Shown here in pieces: positions 31,211-39,650 of a DNA stretch of 64,000 nt. The stretch covers positions 62,001 to 126,000 of the forward strand of contig NZ_QWLV01000005.1 in assembly GCF_003515075.1 (NCBI RefSeq), read 5' to 3'. Both the position numbers and the translations under genes were made by a program. The DNA is from Sphingomonas gilva. Lineage in GTDB: Bacteria; Pseudomonadota; Alphaproteobacteria; Sphingomonadales; Sphingomonadaceae. Every line of letters starts with the position of its first letter. Position 1 is the first letter of the stretch. The notes beneath the pieces are model-generated. The model did not search any database. It saw nothing but the letters and a program-made list of their open reading frames with translations, and was not told where the DNA came from.

Positions 31211-31860
31211 TGGAGGACGCGCCGCTGGGCGGCACCATCCGGGTCAGCGCGGTGCGGCCGTTCCGGCGAGCCGGCTTCGCGTTCGGCCGCGAGCCGACCA
31301 TTCTAACTGCCGAGGATGTCACTCCCGAGCAGTTGGTCCGGCTGCTCGACGAGCCGCTGCTCGCCGTCCACATGGCGATGGACGGGCGGTGGGTGACGTT
31401 CCCCGGCCAGGAGCTGGCGGAACTGCGGCAGCTGGCCGAGGAGACGCGCGGCCTGACGCGTGATGCGATCCGCGCCCGGCTGCTGACCGGCGGCCTCAAT
31501 GTGGATGCCGAGGTGCAGCGCGCGATGCTGGGGCGCATGTCGTCGGAGCCAGGCACGGGTGCCGGCGCCAAGCACTCGGCGGGCGAGCACGACTTGGTCG
31601 AGCAGCCGACCCTTGATCCGGAGCCGGCGCTGCCGGTGGCCGGCGCGGCGGACACCAACGCCACCGCGGCCGAGCTGGTGGCCGACAAGCCCAACGGCCC
31701 GGAGTCAGACACGGCGGCGGCGATCGAGGCGGGCGTCGCGGCGCCCACGTCCAATCCGGCCGATCCGGTTGCGCCCAAGCCGACCGCCCCGGCGAAGGCC
31801 GCGAAGCTGACGCCGGCCAAGCCCAAAGTCGCGAAGCCCCCGGCCAAGCCGGCCAGCTGA
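31210..31860 (+). CDS. HI1506/gp35-like protein with Pro/Ala/Lys tail
   Basis: 216 residues. The N-terminal ~50 residues (IRVSAVRPFRRAGFAFGREP then LTAEDVTPEQLVRLLDEPLL) match the small FluMu-type domain found after the major head gene; a similar repeat follows. The last ~90 residues are low-complexity Ala/Pro/Lys/Thr (PAKAAKLTPAKPKVAKPPAK). The ATG overlaps the gpT stop. Role unknown, possibly capsid accessory. Confidence 0.72.
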   Translation: MEDAPLGGTIRVSAVRPFRRAGFAFGREPTILTAEDVTPEQLVRLLDEPLLAVHMAMDGRWVTFPGQELAELRQLAEETRGLTRDAIRARLLTGGLNVDAEVQRAMLGRMSSEPGTGAGAKHSAGEHDLVEQPTLDPEPALPVAGAADTNATAAELVADKPNGPESDTAAAIEAGVAAPTSNPADPVAPKPTAPAKAAKLTPAKPKVAKPPAKPAS

Positions 31861-31904
31861 GTTCGTCACCCAGGCGGGTCTCTTTCCCGCCCGCCTGCCG
31901 CCTC

Positions 31905-31929
31905 GGCCGGGGCGCGAACCGCCCCGGCC
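31905..31929 (+). terminator. Perfect 10-bp GC hairpin after the head genes
   Basis: GGCCGGGGCG-cgaac-CGCCCCGGCC, followed by ATTTCG. It lies in the only sizeable gap of the head cluster (31861-31948). The U-run is weak, so it may be a processing or partial termination signal between capsid and tail genes. Confidence 0.45.
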
Positions 31930-31948
31930 ATTTCGAAGGACGCCCGCC

Positions 31949-32356
31949 TTGTACGCTACCGTCGCCGACATGCTCGATCGCTTCGAGGAGCGGGACCTGG
32001 TCCAGCTCACCGATGGCGACGACGCGGTCGATGCGGTGCGGGTGACCAAGGCGCTGACCCGCGCCACGGTCACCATCGACGGCCACGTCGCCGCCAAATA
32101 CCGGACGGGCGGCCTGCCCGTGCCGCCGCTGCTCACCGAGCTGGCCTGCGTCATCGCCTATTATCACCTGCACCGCGATGAGACGCCGAAGAAGGTGAAG
32201 GACGATTACGAAGAGGCCCTGTCGGACCTCGTGAAGATCGGAAAGGGGGTGATCAAGCTGGACGCCGGGGAGGAGACCATCCCCGCGCGTGACGGAGCAA
32301 TTTTGGTCGAGCGGCCCGAACGCCTGTTCGGCCGCGATTCGATGGCGGGCTTCTGA
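31949..32356 (+). CDS. DUF1320 protein (Mu gp36-like)
   Basis: 135 residues of the gp36 family: MYATVADMLDRFEERDLVQL, then VTKALTRATVTIDGHVAAKY, ACVIAYYHLHRDETPKKVKD and DYEEALSDLVKIGKGVIKLD. The helical bundle resembles head-completion/adaptor proteins that join portal and tail. TTG start, with GAAGGACG upstream; ATG 31970 is a possible alternative. ATGT at 32356 couples the next gene. Confidence 0.85.
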   Translation: MYATVADMLDRFEERDLVQLTDGDDAVDAVRVTKALTRATVTIDGHVAAKYRTGGLPVPPLLTELACVIAYYHLHRDETPKKVKDDYEEALSDLVKIGKGVIKLDAGEETIPARDGAILVERPERLFGRDSMAGF

Positions 32357-32871
32357 TGTCGGCTGCGAAGGCGATCGAGGCGCGCATCGACGGCGTCGCC
32401 GATCTGGAACGCAAGCTTGGCGGGTTGCTCACCCGCTTCGGCAATCTGACGCCGCTGATGGACCGCTTCGGCATGGTGCTGGTCACCTCGACGGTCGAGC
32501 GATTCGACGACGAGCGCGATCCGCAGGGTGATGCCTGGTTGCCTAGCATCCGCAAGCAGACTGAGGGCGGCAAGACGCTGACCGACAAGGGGCTGCTAAG
32601 GCTGTCCCAGACCCACATTGCAAGCCGCGATCAGGTCGAATGGGGCAGCAATCTCCGTTACGCGCGCGCCCACAACGACGGCGCGATCATCCGTGCGAAG
32701 GGCGGCGGCAAGCTGCGCTTCAAGTTGCCCGGCGCCCTCGGCTTTCGCACCGTCGACCAGGTCGTCATCCCGCAGCGCGAGTTCCTCGGCGTCTCCGCCG
32801 ACGATCGCGAGGAGCTGGAGGCGCAGACGGTCGAATGGGTCGCCGAGGTCGCGCCCGAGGTCGAGCCGTGA
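32356..32871 (+). CDS. Virion morphogenesis protein (Mu gpG-like)
   Basis: 171 residues of the gpG tail-completion family: MDRFGMVLVTSTVERFDDER, DPQGDAWLPS, GKTLTDKGLLRLS and QREFLGVSADDREELE. In related phages this protein acts at the head-tail junction. It starts within the last bases of the previous gene, and its stop overlaps the next GTG. Confidence 0.85.
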   Translation: MSAAKAIEARIDGVADLERKLGGLLTRFGNLTPLMDRFGMVLVTSTVERFDDERDPQGDAWLPSIRKQTEGGKTLTDKGLLRLSQTHIASRDQVEWGSNLRYARAHNDGAIIRAKGGGKLRFKLPGALGFRTVDQVVIPQREFLGVSADDREELEAQTVEWVAEVAPEVEP

Positions 32872-33152
32872 CCGGCTTGCGCTTCTATCTCGGCCGCGAT
32901 CACTGGCGTGATGACGGCTGGCTTCTTTTTGCTGCTCTCTGGCCACGGCCCGAAATTACACCTGAGGGTGAGCGTATCCGGGCCCTCATCTGGTTCGAGG
33001 TCAGCTTCTCCCTGCCTCGGTTTGCGTTTGAAAGAACTGCCTTGCGCGACCTTGGAGCGGGCATCGTCCGATCGGCAGCATGGACCGGGCGCGAGCCGGG
33101 ATCGTGGCGCATGGTGTCCCGACCTCGCCTGAAATTCTGGTGGCAGCGGTGA
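32868..33152 (+). CDS. Hypothetical 94-residue prophage protein
   Basis: Starts with GTG overlapping the gpG stop: TGLRFYLGRDHWRDDGWLLF then WPRPEITPEGERIRALIWFE. Trp/Arg-rich, soluble. No family recognised; the coupling at both ends supports it. Confidence 0.55.
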   Translation: MTGLRFYLGRDHWRDDGWLLFAALWPRPEITPEGERIRALIWFEVSFSLPRFAFERTALRDLGAGIVRSAAWTGREPGSWRMVSRPRLKFWWQR

Positions 33153-33343
33153 CCGGCGGCATCATTATCCTGTGGCTGTGCTGGGCGGTCCCGGCGGTGT
33201 TCCTCGCCTGGCTGTTCGCCGGGTGCGATCTCAAGGGCTGGCGCGAGCTGACCTTCGCCGCCTTCTGCATCCTGCTGTGGCCGATCGCCTTCCTGTGGGG
33301 GTGTTTCGACGTCGCCTGCGACGGCTGGGGCGCGGCGCGATGA
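33149..33343 (+). CDS. Small membrane protein (two helices)
   Basis: 64 residues from a GTG coupled to the previous stop. Two hydrophobic helices: IIILWLCWAVPAVFLAWLFA and LTFAAFCILLWPIAFLWGC. Unusual among tail genes; paired with the similar next gene. Could be an accessory lysis or exclusion component; unknown. Confidence 0.55.
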   Translation: MTGGIIILWLCWAVPAVFLAWLFAGCDLKGWRELTFAAFCILLWPIAFLWGCFDVACDGWGAAR

Positions 33344-33537
33344 TCGCCGCGATCGTCACCATTCTCGTGGTCATCTGGCTCGCCGGCGCGGCGCTGCTGA
33401 CGGTGATGTTCGCGGGCGCCGACACCGACGATACTGCCGAAACGATCGAGCTGCTGCTCGCGGTCCTGTTCTGGCCGATCGCGATGGCGTGCGGCCGCAT
33501 CGGCATCCAGATCGATATCGCTGGAGGCGAGCGGTGA
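33340..33537 (+). CDS. Small membrane protein (two helices)
   Basis: 65 residues, AAIVTILVVIWLAGAALLTV then an acidic loop (AGADTDDTAE) and LLLAVLFWPIAMACGRIG. It mirrors the preceding protein in size and topology, with an acidic loop between the helices. Coupled by ATGA at 33340. Function unknown. Confidence 0.55.
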   Translation: MIAAIVTILVVIWLAGAALLTVMFAGADTDDTAETIELLLAVLFWPIAMACGRIGIQIDIAGGER

Positions 33538-33713
33538 TGGACGACGCCGTCGTCAAAACCGGCATAGCCCTAGAAGCCGTCGCCGCGATGCTCGAAGCGC
33601 TGGCCAAGGCGCCCGATGCCGATCCGCGCTCGATCGCCCTCACGCGAACCCAGTTCGAAACCGCGTTTCTATGGGCAGCCTCCGCGGTGCAGGGAAAGGG
33701 TGTGTTGTCGTGA
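33537..33713 (+). CDS. Hypothetical 58-residue prophage protein
   Basis: Helical: DDAVVKTGIALEAVAAMLEA, ending FETAFLWAASAVQGKGVLS. This resembles small Acb2-like/Trp-helix phage proteins only vaguely (two short helices, length), so no function is claimed. ATG overlaps the previous TGA; a GTG at 33534 is possible. Confidence 0.5.
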   Translation: MDDAVVKTGIALEAVAAMLEALAKAPDADPRSIALTRTQFETAFLWAASAVQGKGVLS

Positions 33714-34348
33714 TCTCGGCGGTGGAGCTGGCGATGCTCGCGCGCCTCAAGGCGGCGGCCGACGCCGATCGGCTGGGCTATGCCTGGAAGACCCTCGACA
33801 CCTATCCGGAGGATTGGGGCGCCTACCTCGCCAACGATCCTTGGCGCGCGCCGGCGGCCTGGGCGAGCTTCGACGGGTTTCGCGGGGCCAGGCGCGACGA
33901 TCGCGGCGGTCTGATGGCGCAGTGCTCGTTCGGCCTGGTCGTCGCCTCTCAGTCGAAGCGCAACCAGGCGAGCGCTCGCCACGGCCATGGCGACGCCGAG
34001 CCGGGCAGCTATCAGCTGATGCTCGACGCGGTCGGGCTGCTCGACGGCTCCGATCTCGGGCTGGAGGAGTTGGGCGAGCTCACCTTCGCCGGCGCGGCCG
34101 CGGTCGCGCTCGACGAGAGCTTGCGCAAACGCGGCGCGTCCTTGATCGGCATCCGCTTCGATTGCGAGCTGCCGATCGCCGCGCTGACGATCGAGGACGG
34201 GCGCGAGATCGCACCGTTCGAGGTGTTCCACGCCAATTGGGACATCGCGCCCTTCGGCGGGGTCGATGCGGATCGCGAAGCGCCCGGCGTCCAGCTGCCC
34301 GCCGACGACGCGGCCGACGCGACCGACCATGTCGAGCTGCCGCAATGA
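33710..34348 (+). CDS. Tail terminator-like protein (Mu gp37-like, DUF1834)
   Basis: 212 residues of the gp37/DUF1834 family: a conserved QCSFGLVVASQSKRNQASAR and GSYQLMLDAVGLLDGSDLGL, LTFAGAAAVALDESLRKRG. It lies directly before the DUF2635 and sheath genes as in Mu, and is likely the tail terminator that caps the tube. The GTG start overlaps the previous stop. Confidence 0.85.
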   Translation: MISAVELAMLARLKAAADADRLGYAWKTLDTYPEDWGAYLANDPWRAPAAWASFDGFRGARRDDRGGLMAQCSFGLVVASQSKRNQASARHGHGDAEPGSYQLMLDAVGLLDGSDLGLEELGELTFAGAAAVALDESLRKRGASLIGIRFDCELPIAALTIEDGREIAPFEVFHANWDIAPFGGVDADREAPGVQLPADDAADATDHVELPQ

Positions 34349-34542
34349 GCGACACGATCTTCCTTCGCCCGGCACCCGGCCGCCTGGTCCGCCATCCCGA
34401 CGGGTCGCGCCTCGGGAGCGAGGGCGCGCCGGTCGCGCCCTCGCCTTACTGGCAGCGCCGCATCGACGATCGCGACGTGCTGGTCGGCCGGCCGCGCAAG
34501 TCCACCCGCCATCCCAAACCCAACTCCAAGTCGGAGAGCTGA
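34345..34542 (+). CDS. DUF2635 protein (Mu gp38-like)
   Basis: 65 residues: IFLRPAPGRLVRHPDGSRL, then GAPVAPSPYWQRRIDDRDVL, the conserved DUF2635 pattern of a small beta protein preceding the sheath gene. Basic C-terminal tail (RPRKSTRHPKPNSKSES). Coupled by ATGA to gp37. Confidence 0.85.
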   Translation: MSDTIFLRPAPGRLVRHPDGSRLGSEGAPVAPSPYWQRRIDDRDVLVGRPRKSTRHPKPNSKSES

Positions 34543-34545
34543 TCG

Positions 34546-36012
34546 ATGTCCGTGAGCTTCCTGTCCATTCCCGCCCAGCTGCGCACGCCGGGCAGCTATA
34601 TCGAGTTCGACAGCTCGCGCGCGGTGAGCGGCCTGCCGCCCGCGCCCAACAAATATCTGCTGATCGGCCAGCGGCTCGCTGCCGGCACGGTCGCGGCGCT
34701 GACGCCGACGCGGATCGTCTCCGCCGATCAGGCGGTCCAGGCGTTCGGCCGCGGATCGATGCTGGCGGCCATGGCGCGCGTGCTCAAGCTCGCCGATCCG
34801 CGCACCGAATGCTGGGCGGTCGCGCTGGACGACGACGCCGGCGGCACCGCGGCGACGCACACAATCACGGTCACCGGACCGGCGACCGCGGCGGGGTCGA
34901 TCGCGCTGATGGTCGCCGGCCGGCAGGTCAAGATCGGGGTGCTGCCGGGCGACGCCGCCGCGACGATCGCGACCGCGATCGCCGCCGCGATCAACGCCGA
35001 TCCGGACATGCCGGCGACCGCCGCCGCCGCCGCCGCGGTGGTGACGCTGACCGCGCGGCACAAGGGCACGGCGGGCAGCGACATCGATGTCCGTCACAGC
35101 TTCTACCAGGGCGAGGCGCTGCCCGCCGGCGTCGCGCTCGCGGTCGCCGCCGGCGTCGCCGGCGCGGGCAACCCGGCGCTCGCCGGTGCGATCGCCGCGA
35201 TCGGCGACGAGCAGTATCAGACGATCGTGCTGGGCTTCGCCGACGCGGCGACGCTGACCGCGATCGAGGCCGAGCTGCTGTCGCGCTGGGGGCCGCTCAG
35301 GCAGATCGAGGGGCTGGCCTTCGCCGGCGCGCGGGGCGCGCACGGCGCGCTGCTCGACCTGGGCGAGGCGCGAAACAGCCAGCTCGTTTCGATCATCGGC
35401 GCCAAGGCCTCCCCGACGCCGCCCTGGGAATGGGCGGCGAGCTATGCCGGCGTCGTCGGCTTCAACGGCGCGATCGATCCGGCGCGGCCGTTCCAGACGC
35501 TCACCCTGCCCGGCGTTATCCCGCCCGCCCAGAAGGACCGCTTCACGCGGATCGAGCGCGATCTGCTGCTCGCCGACGGCATCTCCACCTTCACCGTCGA
35601 CGCCGGCGGCGCGGCGATGATCGAGCGCGCGATCACCACCTATCAGGTCAACGCGCAAGGGCTGGAGGACATCGCCTTCCTCGACGTTACCACCCCGCTC
35701 ACCCTCGCCTATATCCGCCTGGCGGTGCGGTCGATGATCGGGCTCAAATATCCACGGCACAAGCTGGCCGACGACGACACCAACTTCCGCCCCGGCCAGG
35801 CGATCGTCACCCCGAGGATCCTGCACGCCGAGCTGATCGCGCTCATGCGCCAGCTGGAGGAGGCCGGGCTGGTCGAGAATATCGAGCAGTTCAAGGCCGA
35901 TCTGATCGTGGAGCGCGACAAGACCGATCCCGGCCGGATCAACGCGCTGCTGCCGCCCAACATCGTCAACCAGTTCCGCGTGTTCGCGGCGCGGATCGAG
36001 TTCCGCCTCTGA
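34546..36012 (+). CDS. Contractile tail sheath protein (Mu gpL-like)
   Basis: 488 residues of the phage sheath family. N-terminus SFLSIPAQLRTPGSYIEFDS, C-terminal domain including LAYIRLAVRSMIGLKYPRHK, RPGQAIVTPRILHAELIALM and VNQFRVFAARIEFRL. The sheath contracts around the tube to drive it through the envelope, so the virion is a myovirus. ATG follows GGAGAGCTGATCG. Confidence 0.93.
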   Translation: MSVSFLSIPAQLRTPGSYIEFDSSRAVSGLPPAPNKYLLIGQRLAAGTVAALTPTRIVSADQAVQAFGRGSMLAAMARVLKLADPRTECWAVALDDDAGGTAATHTITVTGPATAAGSIALMVAGRQVKIGVLPGDAAATIATAIAAAINADPDMPATAAAAAAVVTLTARHKGTAGSDIDVRHSFYQGEALPAGVALAVAAGVAGAGNPALAGAIAAIGDEQYQTIVLGFADAATLTAIEAELLSRWGPLRQIEGLAFAGARGAHGALLDLGEARNSQLVSIIGAKASPTPPWEWAASYAGVVGFNGAIDPARPFQTLTLPGVIPPAQKDRFTRIERDLLLADGISTFTVDAGGAAMIERAITTYQVNAQGLEDIAFLDVTTPLTLAYIRLAVRSMIGLKYPRHKLADDDTNFRPGQAIVTPRILHAELIALMRQLEEAGLVENIEQFKADLIVERDKTDPGRINALLPPNIVNQFRVFAARIEFRL

Positions 36013-36060
36013 GGACCGCGTGAGCGGTCGCTGAAGCGTACATCAGAAGGGAGTTAGAGA

Positions 36061-36429
36061 GTGGCGAACAGGAACAAGGTGCTGGGCCAGGCGCGCGTCA
36101 AATATGACGGCGAGCTGCTGGAGACCGACGGGCAATCGCAGATGGAGCTGGGCGGGCCGGTGCGTACCGCCGTGCGCGGCGACTACCAGGCCGGCGCGTT
36201 CAGCGAGGCGACCGCCGAATCGAAGCTGACCGCCAATGTGCTGATCAAGGCCGGGCTCAGCCTTGTCGGCTTGCGCAACATCGACAACGCGACCGTGACG
36301 TTCGAGGCCGACACCGGCCAGACCTACATCGTGCGCAACGCCTATGTCGCCGACGTGATCAGCTTCTCCTCTGGCGAGGGCAAGGCGGCGGTGGTCTTCC
36401 AGGGCCCGCCCGCCGAGGAGATGCTGTGA
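36061..36429 (+). CDS. Tail tube protein (Mu gpM-like)
   Basis: 122 residues: NKVLGQARVKYDGELLETDG, FSEATAESKLTANVLIKAGL and TVTFEADTGQTYIVRNAYVA, the gpM family. It polymerises into the inner tail tube. GTG start with AGGGAG upstream (36050-36055). The stop (TGATGG) overlaps the next ATG. Confidence 0.9.
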   Translation: MANRNKVLGQARVKYDGELLETDGQSQMELGGPVRTAVRGDYQAGAFSEATAESKLTANVLIKAGLSLVGLRNIDNATVTFEADTGQTYIVRNAYVADVISFSSGEGKAAVVFQGPPAEEML

Positions 36430-36773
36430 TGGCCGAAAAGCGCCGCTACGCGCTCAAGCACCCGATCCGCGTCGTCACGCTCTCCGAGGCGGGCGTCGAG
36501 AAGGAGAGCTTCATCCGCGAGGTGACGCTCGCCGAGCGGATCAAGGGCCGTCACATGCGCGCCGCCGACAAGGCGACGGGGCCGGCCAGCGCCAAGCTGC
36601 TGATGCTCGGCGCGCTGGTCGGCCTCTCCGCGCGCGAGATGGACGAGATGGACGGCGAGGACATCGACACCATCGACGCGATCTTCGAGGGCGACGCCGA
36701 TGCGCTCGCGCAAGTGGTGACCGGCCCTTTGGCGGATGGCCAGGCAACTGGCCCGACGCCCTCGACGACATAG
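36429..36773 (+). CDS. Tail assembly chaperone, short form (Mu gp41-like)
   Basis: 114 residues: YALKHPIRVVTLSEAGVEKE, SFIREVTLAERIKGRHMRAA and MDEMDGEDIDTIDAIFEGDA, the tail assembly chaperone family. It coats the tape measure during tail assembly together with the frameshifted long form. The slippery sequence lies at 36725-36731, near the end of this frame. Confidence 0.85.
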   Translation: MAEKRRYALKHPIRVVTLSEAGVEKESFIREVTLAERIKGRHMRAADKATGPASAKLLMLGALVGLSAREMDEMDGEDIDTIDAIFEGDADALAQVVTGPLADGQATGPTPSTT

Positions 36774-36880
36774 CCGCCGCCTTCCATTTCGGCGCGGCCG
36801 AGCTGCTCGACATGGATCTCGACGATCTCCGCTTCTGGCACGGCCGCGCGATGGCCCTGGCTAAGGAAACCGACCAGTGA
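36429..36880 (+). CDS. Tail assembly chaperone, -1 frameshift product (gp41-gp42)
   Basis: A canonical -1 slippery heptamer, C-CCT-TTG (36725-36731), lies in phase with the short frame. After slipping, translation continues as FGGWPGNWPDALDDIAAAFH and FGAAELLDMDLDDLRFWHGR, ending AMALAKETDQ at 36880. That extension is a typical gp42/GpE-like domain without a start of its own, and it is the expected partner for a tape-measure chaperone. The stop overlaps the GTG of the tape measure gene. Confidence 0.82.
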
Positions 36881-38436
36881 AGCTCTCTCTCATCCTGCAG
36901 GCGGTGGACCGGTGGTCGAAGCCTGTCCGCAAGATGAAGGGCGACGCCAGGGATCTGGCGAGGAACGGGCTCGACGCCGCCGCCAAGTCGGCGACACGGC
37001 TGGACCGGGCGATCGACCGCATGGTCCTTGGCGGCAGTGGCCGGCTTGATCGCCTGGCGCGGAGCATCCGCCGCACGGCCGGGCCGCTCGGGATGAAGGC
37101 GTTGGAGCGGTCGGCCTATGGCGCGGGCCATGCGATCGGCTGGACGACGCGCAAGCTGGGCGGGCTGCTCGCCTCCACGGCCAAATGGGCCGCTGTCGGC
37201 GCAAGCACGGCCGCTGGGGCGGCGAGTGGCTTCTTCCTCTCCGGCATCATCGGGAAGGGCGCTGATTTCGAGCAGTACCAAGTACAGCTCGAAGGTTTGC
37301 TCGGCACGGAGAAGAAGGCGCGCGCTGCGATGAACTGGGTGCGCAAGTTCGCCAGGGACACACCCTATGAGGTTGACCAGGTCACCGCGGCGTTCGTCCG
37401 TGCGAAGGGGCTTGGAATCGACGCAATGAGCGGCTCGCTCCGCAAGATGGGCGATGCGGCATCCGGATCCAACAAGGAGCTGATGTCTGCCGTCGAAGCC
37501 GTCGGCGATGCAATGCAGTTCGAATTCGAACGGCTGAAAGAATTCAACATCACGACGGCCGTCGCCGGCGATCGCGTTACCTTCAAGTATCTCAAGCGAG
37601 ACGGGACGAGCGCTGCCCGCGCCATCCGGAAGGACATGGCTGAAGTCCGGGATGCGGTGCTCGAAATCTTCGACGAGAAATATGGCGGAGGGATGATCCG
37701 CCAGTCGCGCACGCTGAAGGGCATCTGGGCAAACATCACCGACATGATCGGCGGCTTCCAGCTCGACACCGCCGATGCCGGCTTTCTGAGCGTGGTGAAG
37801 GGCGAGCTTAAGTCCATCCTCGATTCGCTCAACGCGGCCGAGAAGGATGGCCGTCTCGCTCGCTGGGCGAAATCACTTTCGGATTATCTCACCGACATCA
37901 CCCGCAAGGCGGCAAAGTTCGTCAGGGAGACCGATTGGGGCCGTGTCGCCAGTGACATCGGCTCCATCGTCTCAGCGCTCGCGCGGGTGGTCGAGTGGAT
38001 CGGCAAGGCCGAAGCGGCGAAGCGCCGGTTTGACCGGTTCGAGGCGACGGCCCAGGCGCACAGCCCATTCCCTTGGGTCCGCAGCAGCGGGCGTGAACGC
38101 TTGAGGCGCCTCGACGAAGCGGACGCGATCGCTGCCGGCCGGCCCTTGCCGGGCGGCCGCATCGTCCCAGGCCGGGCGCCGATCCGCCCCGGCGCGCGTC
38201 CGCTCGATCGAACGTGGCCGCGTGTCCCACCGGCGACCAACTGGCCGCGGTCCGTGCAACCCGAGAATTGGCCCCGCCCGGTGAAGACCAGCAATCGCGT
38301 CGATGTCGGCGGGCGCATCGACATTCATCTCAAAGGCGACGGCGCGCGCGGCGCGCGGGTTACCCAGCTTTCGGCCAACGACCGGCGGGTGCCGATCACC
38401 GCCTCGCTCGGCCGCGCGATGGACGGTGACGCGTGA
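36877..38436 (+). CDS. Tail tape measure protein
   Basis: 519 residues. N-terminal helical KLSLILQAVDRWSKPVRKMK, a hydrophobic stretch (AAVGASTAAGAASGFFLSGI), then the conserved tape-measure domain YQVQLEGLLGTEKKARAAMN, DTPYEVDQVTAAFVRAKGLG and AVGDAMQFEFERLKEFNITT. The C-terminal part is Pro/Arg-rich and ends in a small basic domain. It sets tail length and is short for the family, implying a short tail. GTG start coupled to the chaperone frameshift product. Confidence 0.88.
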   Translation: MKLSLILQAVDRWSKPVRKMKGDARDLARNGLDAAAKSATRLDRAIDRMVLGGSGRLDRLARSIRRTAGPLGMKALERSAYGAGHAIGWTTRKLGGLLASTAKWAAVGASTAAGAASGFFLSGIIGKGADFEQYQVQLEGLLGTEKKARAAMNWVRKFARDTPYEVDQVTAAFVRAKGLGIDAMSGSLRKMGDAASGSNKELMSAVEAVGDAMQFEFERLKEFNITTAVAGDRVTFKYLKRDGTSAARAIRKDMAEVRDAVLEIFDEKYGGGMIRQSRTLKGIWANITDMIGGFQLDTADAGFLSVVKGELKSILDSLNAAEKDGRLARWAKSLSDYLTDITRKAAKFVRETDWGRVASDIGSIVSALARVVEWIGKAEAAKRRFDRFEATAQAHSPFPWVRSSGRERLRRLDEADAIAAGRPLPGGRIVPGRAPIRPGARPLDRTWPRVPPATNWPRSVQPENWPRPVKTSNRVDVGGRIDIHLKGDGARGARVTQLSANDRRVPITASLGRAMDGDA

Positions 38437-39650
38437 GCTGGCGCGACGAATTTCGGCCGGGCAGCTTTCGCGGCGTCCCGTTCGTCACCGCCGAGCATGA
38501 GCTGCGCGGCGGGCGGCGGGTGCAGACGCACGAGTTCCCCGGCCGCGACAAGCCGTTCGGCGAAGACCTTGGGAAGCTGGCGCGGACCTTCACGATCGAG
38601 GTGTTCGTCCACGGCGCCGACTATCGCCAGGCGCGCGACCGGCTGGTCGACGCGCTGGAGGCGGCGGGCGCCGGCACGCTGGTCCACCCCTTCCTCGGCA
38701 GCCAGTCGGTCAACTGCGTCGATTTCGGCATGCGAGAGAGCACCGATCAGGGCGGCATGGCGACCTTCTCGATCGTCTTCGCCGAGTCGGGCGCGGCGAT
38801 CTCCGCACCGGTCGCGCCCGACACCGCGACGCGCGCCGCCAGTTCGGCCGAGACGGTCGCGGCGGCCGCGCCGGTGACGTTCGCCCAGCGCTTCGACGTG
38901 TCGGCCATGCCCGCCTTCGTCGAGGACGCGGCGACCAGGCTGGTGCGCGACACCGCCGCCGTCGCGGCGATCGCCGGGGGTTTGCAGGGCGGCGCCGGCC
39001 CGGCGCTGCACGCATTCGACGCGGGGCTCAGGCTGCTGCCTGACAGCGCCCAGGCGCTGGTGCGATCTCCCCTGGCCCTGGGCCAGGCGGTCCTGGGGAT
39101 GATCCATGCGCTGGGCGCGATCGGCACCCGCCCGCTGGCGAGGATCGCCGCGATCGCCAGCCTGATCGGGCTCGGCGACGGCCGCGACGCGCCATCGGTG
39201 CTGACCCCGGCACGGATCCGCGAGCGCGACAATGCGACCGCCTGGCACGAGCTGGTCGACCAGATCGCCAGCGCCGAGCTGGTCAAGGCCGTCGCCGCCG
39301 CGCCGCTTTCCAGCCACGCGGACGCCGAGGCGCTGCGCGACCAGGTGTCCGATCTCCTCGAGGAGCGCATCCTGGTCGCGGCCGACGCCGGCGATGAGGA
39401 TGCGGCGGCGTGCTACGAGCTGCTGCACCGCGCGATGGTCGCCGACATCACCCGGCGCGGCGGCACGCTGGCCCGCGTCCACGGCTTCACCCCCGCGCGC
39501 ACCGAGCCCTGGCTGGTGATCGCGCAGCGGCTCTACGGCCACGGCGCGACGCTGGAGCCGCGCGCCGCCGACCTGGTCGCGCGCAATCGGCTGCGCCACC
39601 CCGCCTTCGTGCCGGGCGGGATGCCGATCGAGGTGATCGCCAATGGCTGA
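38433..39650 (+). CDS. DNA circularization/baseplate protein (Mu gpN-like)
   Basis: 405 residues of the gpN family: SWRDEFRPGSFRGVPFVTAE at the start and ELRGGRRVQTHEFPGRDKPF, EDLGKLARTFTIEVFVHGAD, later RLYGHGATLEPRAADLVARN. In Mu gpN is a tail/baseplate protein also linked to protected circular DNA. GTG start, overlap of 8 bp with gpP. Confidence 0.9.
   Translation: MSWRDEFRPGSFRGVPFVTAEHELRGGRRVQTHEFPGRDKPFGEDLGKLARTFTIEVFVHGADYRQARDRLVDALEAAGAGTLVHPFLGSQSVNCVDFGMRESTDQGGMATFSIVFAESGAAISAPVAPDTATRAASSAETVAAAAPVTFAQRFDVSAMPAFVEDAATRLVRDTAAVAAIAGGLQGGAGPALHAFDAGLRLLPDSAQALVRSPLALGQAVLGMIHALGAIGTRPLARIAAIASLIGLGDGRDAPSVLTPARIRERDNATAWHELVDQIASAELVKAVAAAPLSSHADAEALRDQVSDLLEERILVAADAGDEDAAACYELLHRAMVADITRRGGTLARVHGFTPARTEPWLVIAQRLYGHGATLEPRAADLVARNRLRHPAFVPGGMPIEVIANG

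Noticed and set aside
33537..33713. Acb2-like anti-defence protein
   Set aside because: Only length and helical content are suggestive; no diagnostic residues seen.
34012..35826. 604-codon minus-strand frame over gp37 and sheath
   Set aside because: Shadow of the sheath gene; composition typical of antisense GC-rich frames.
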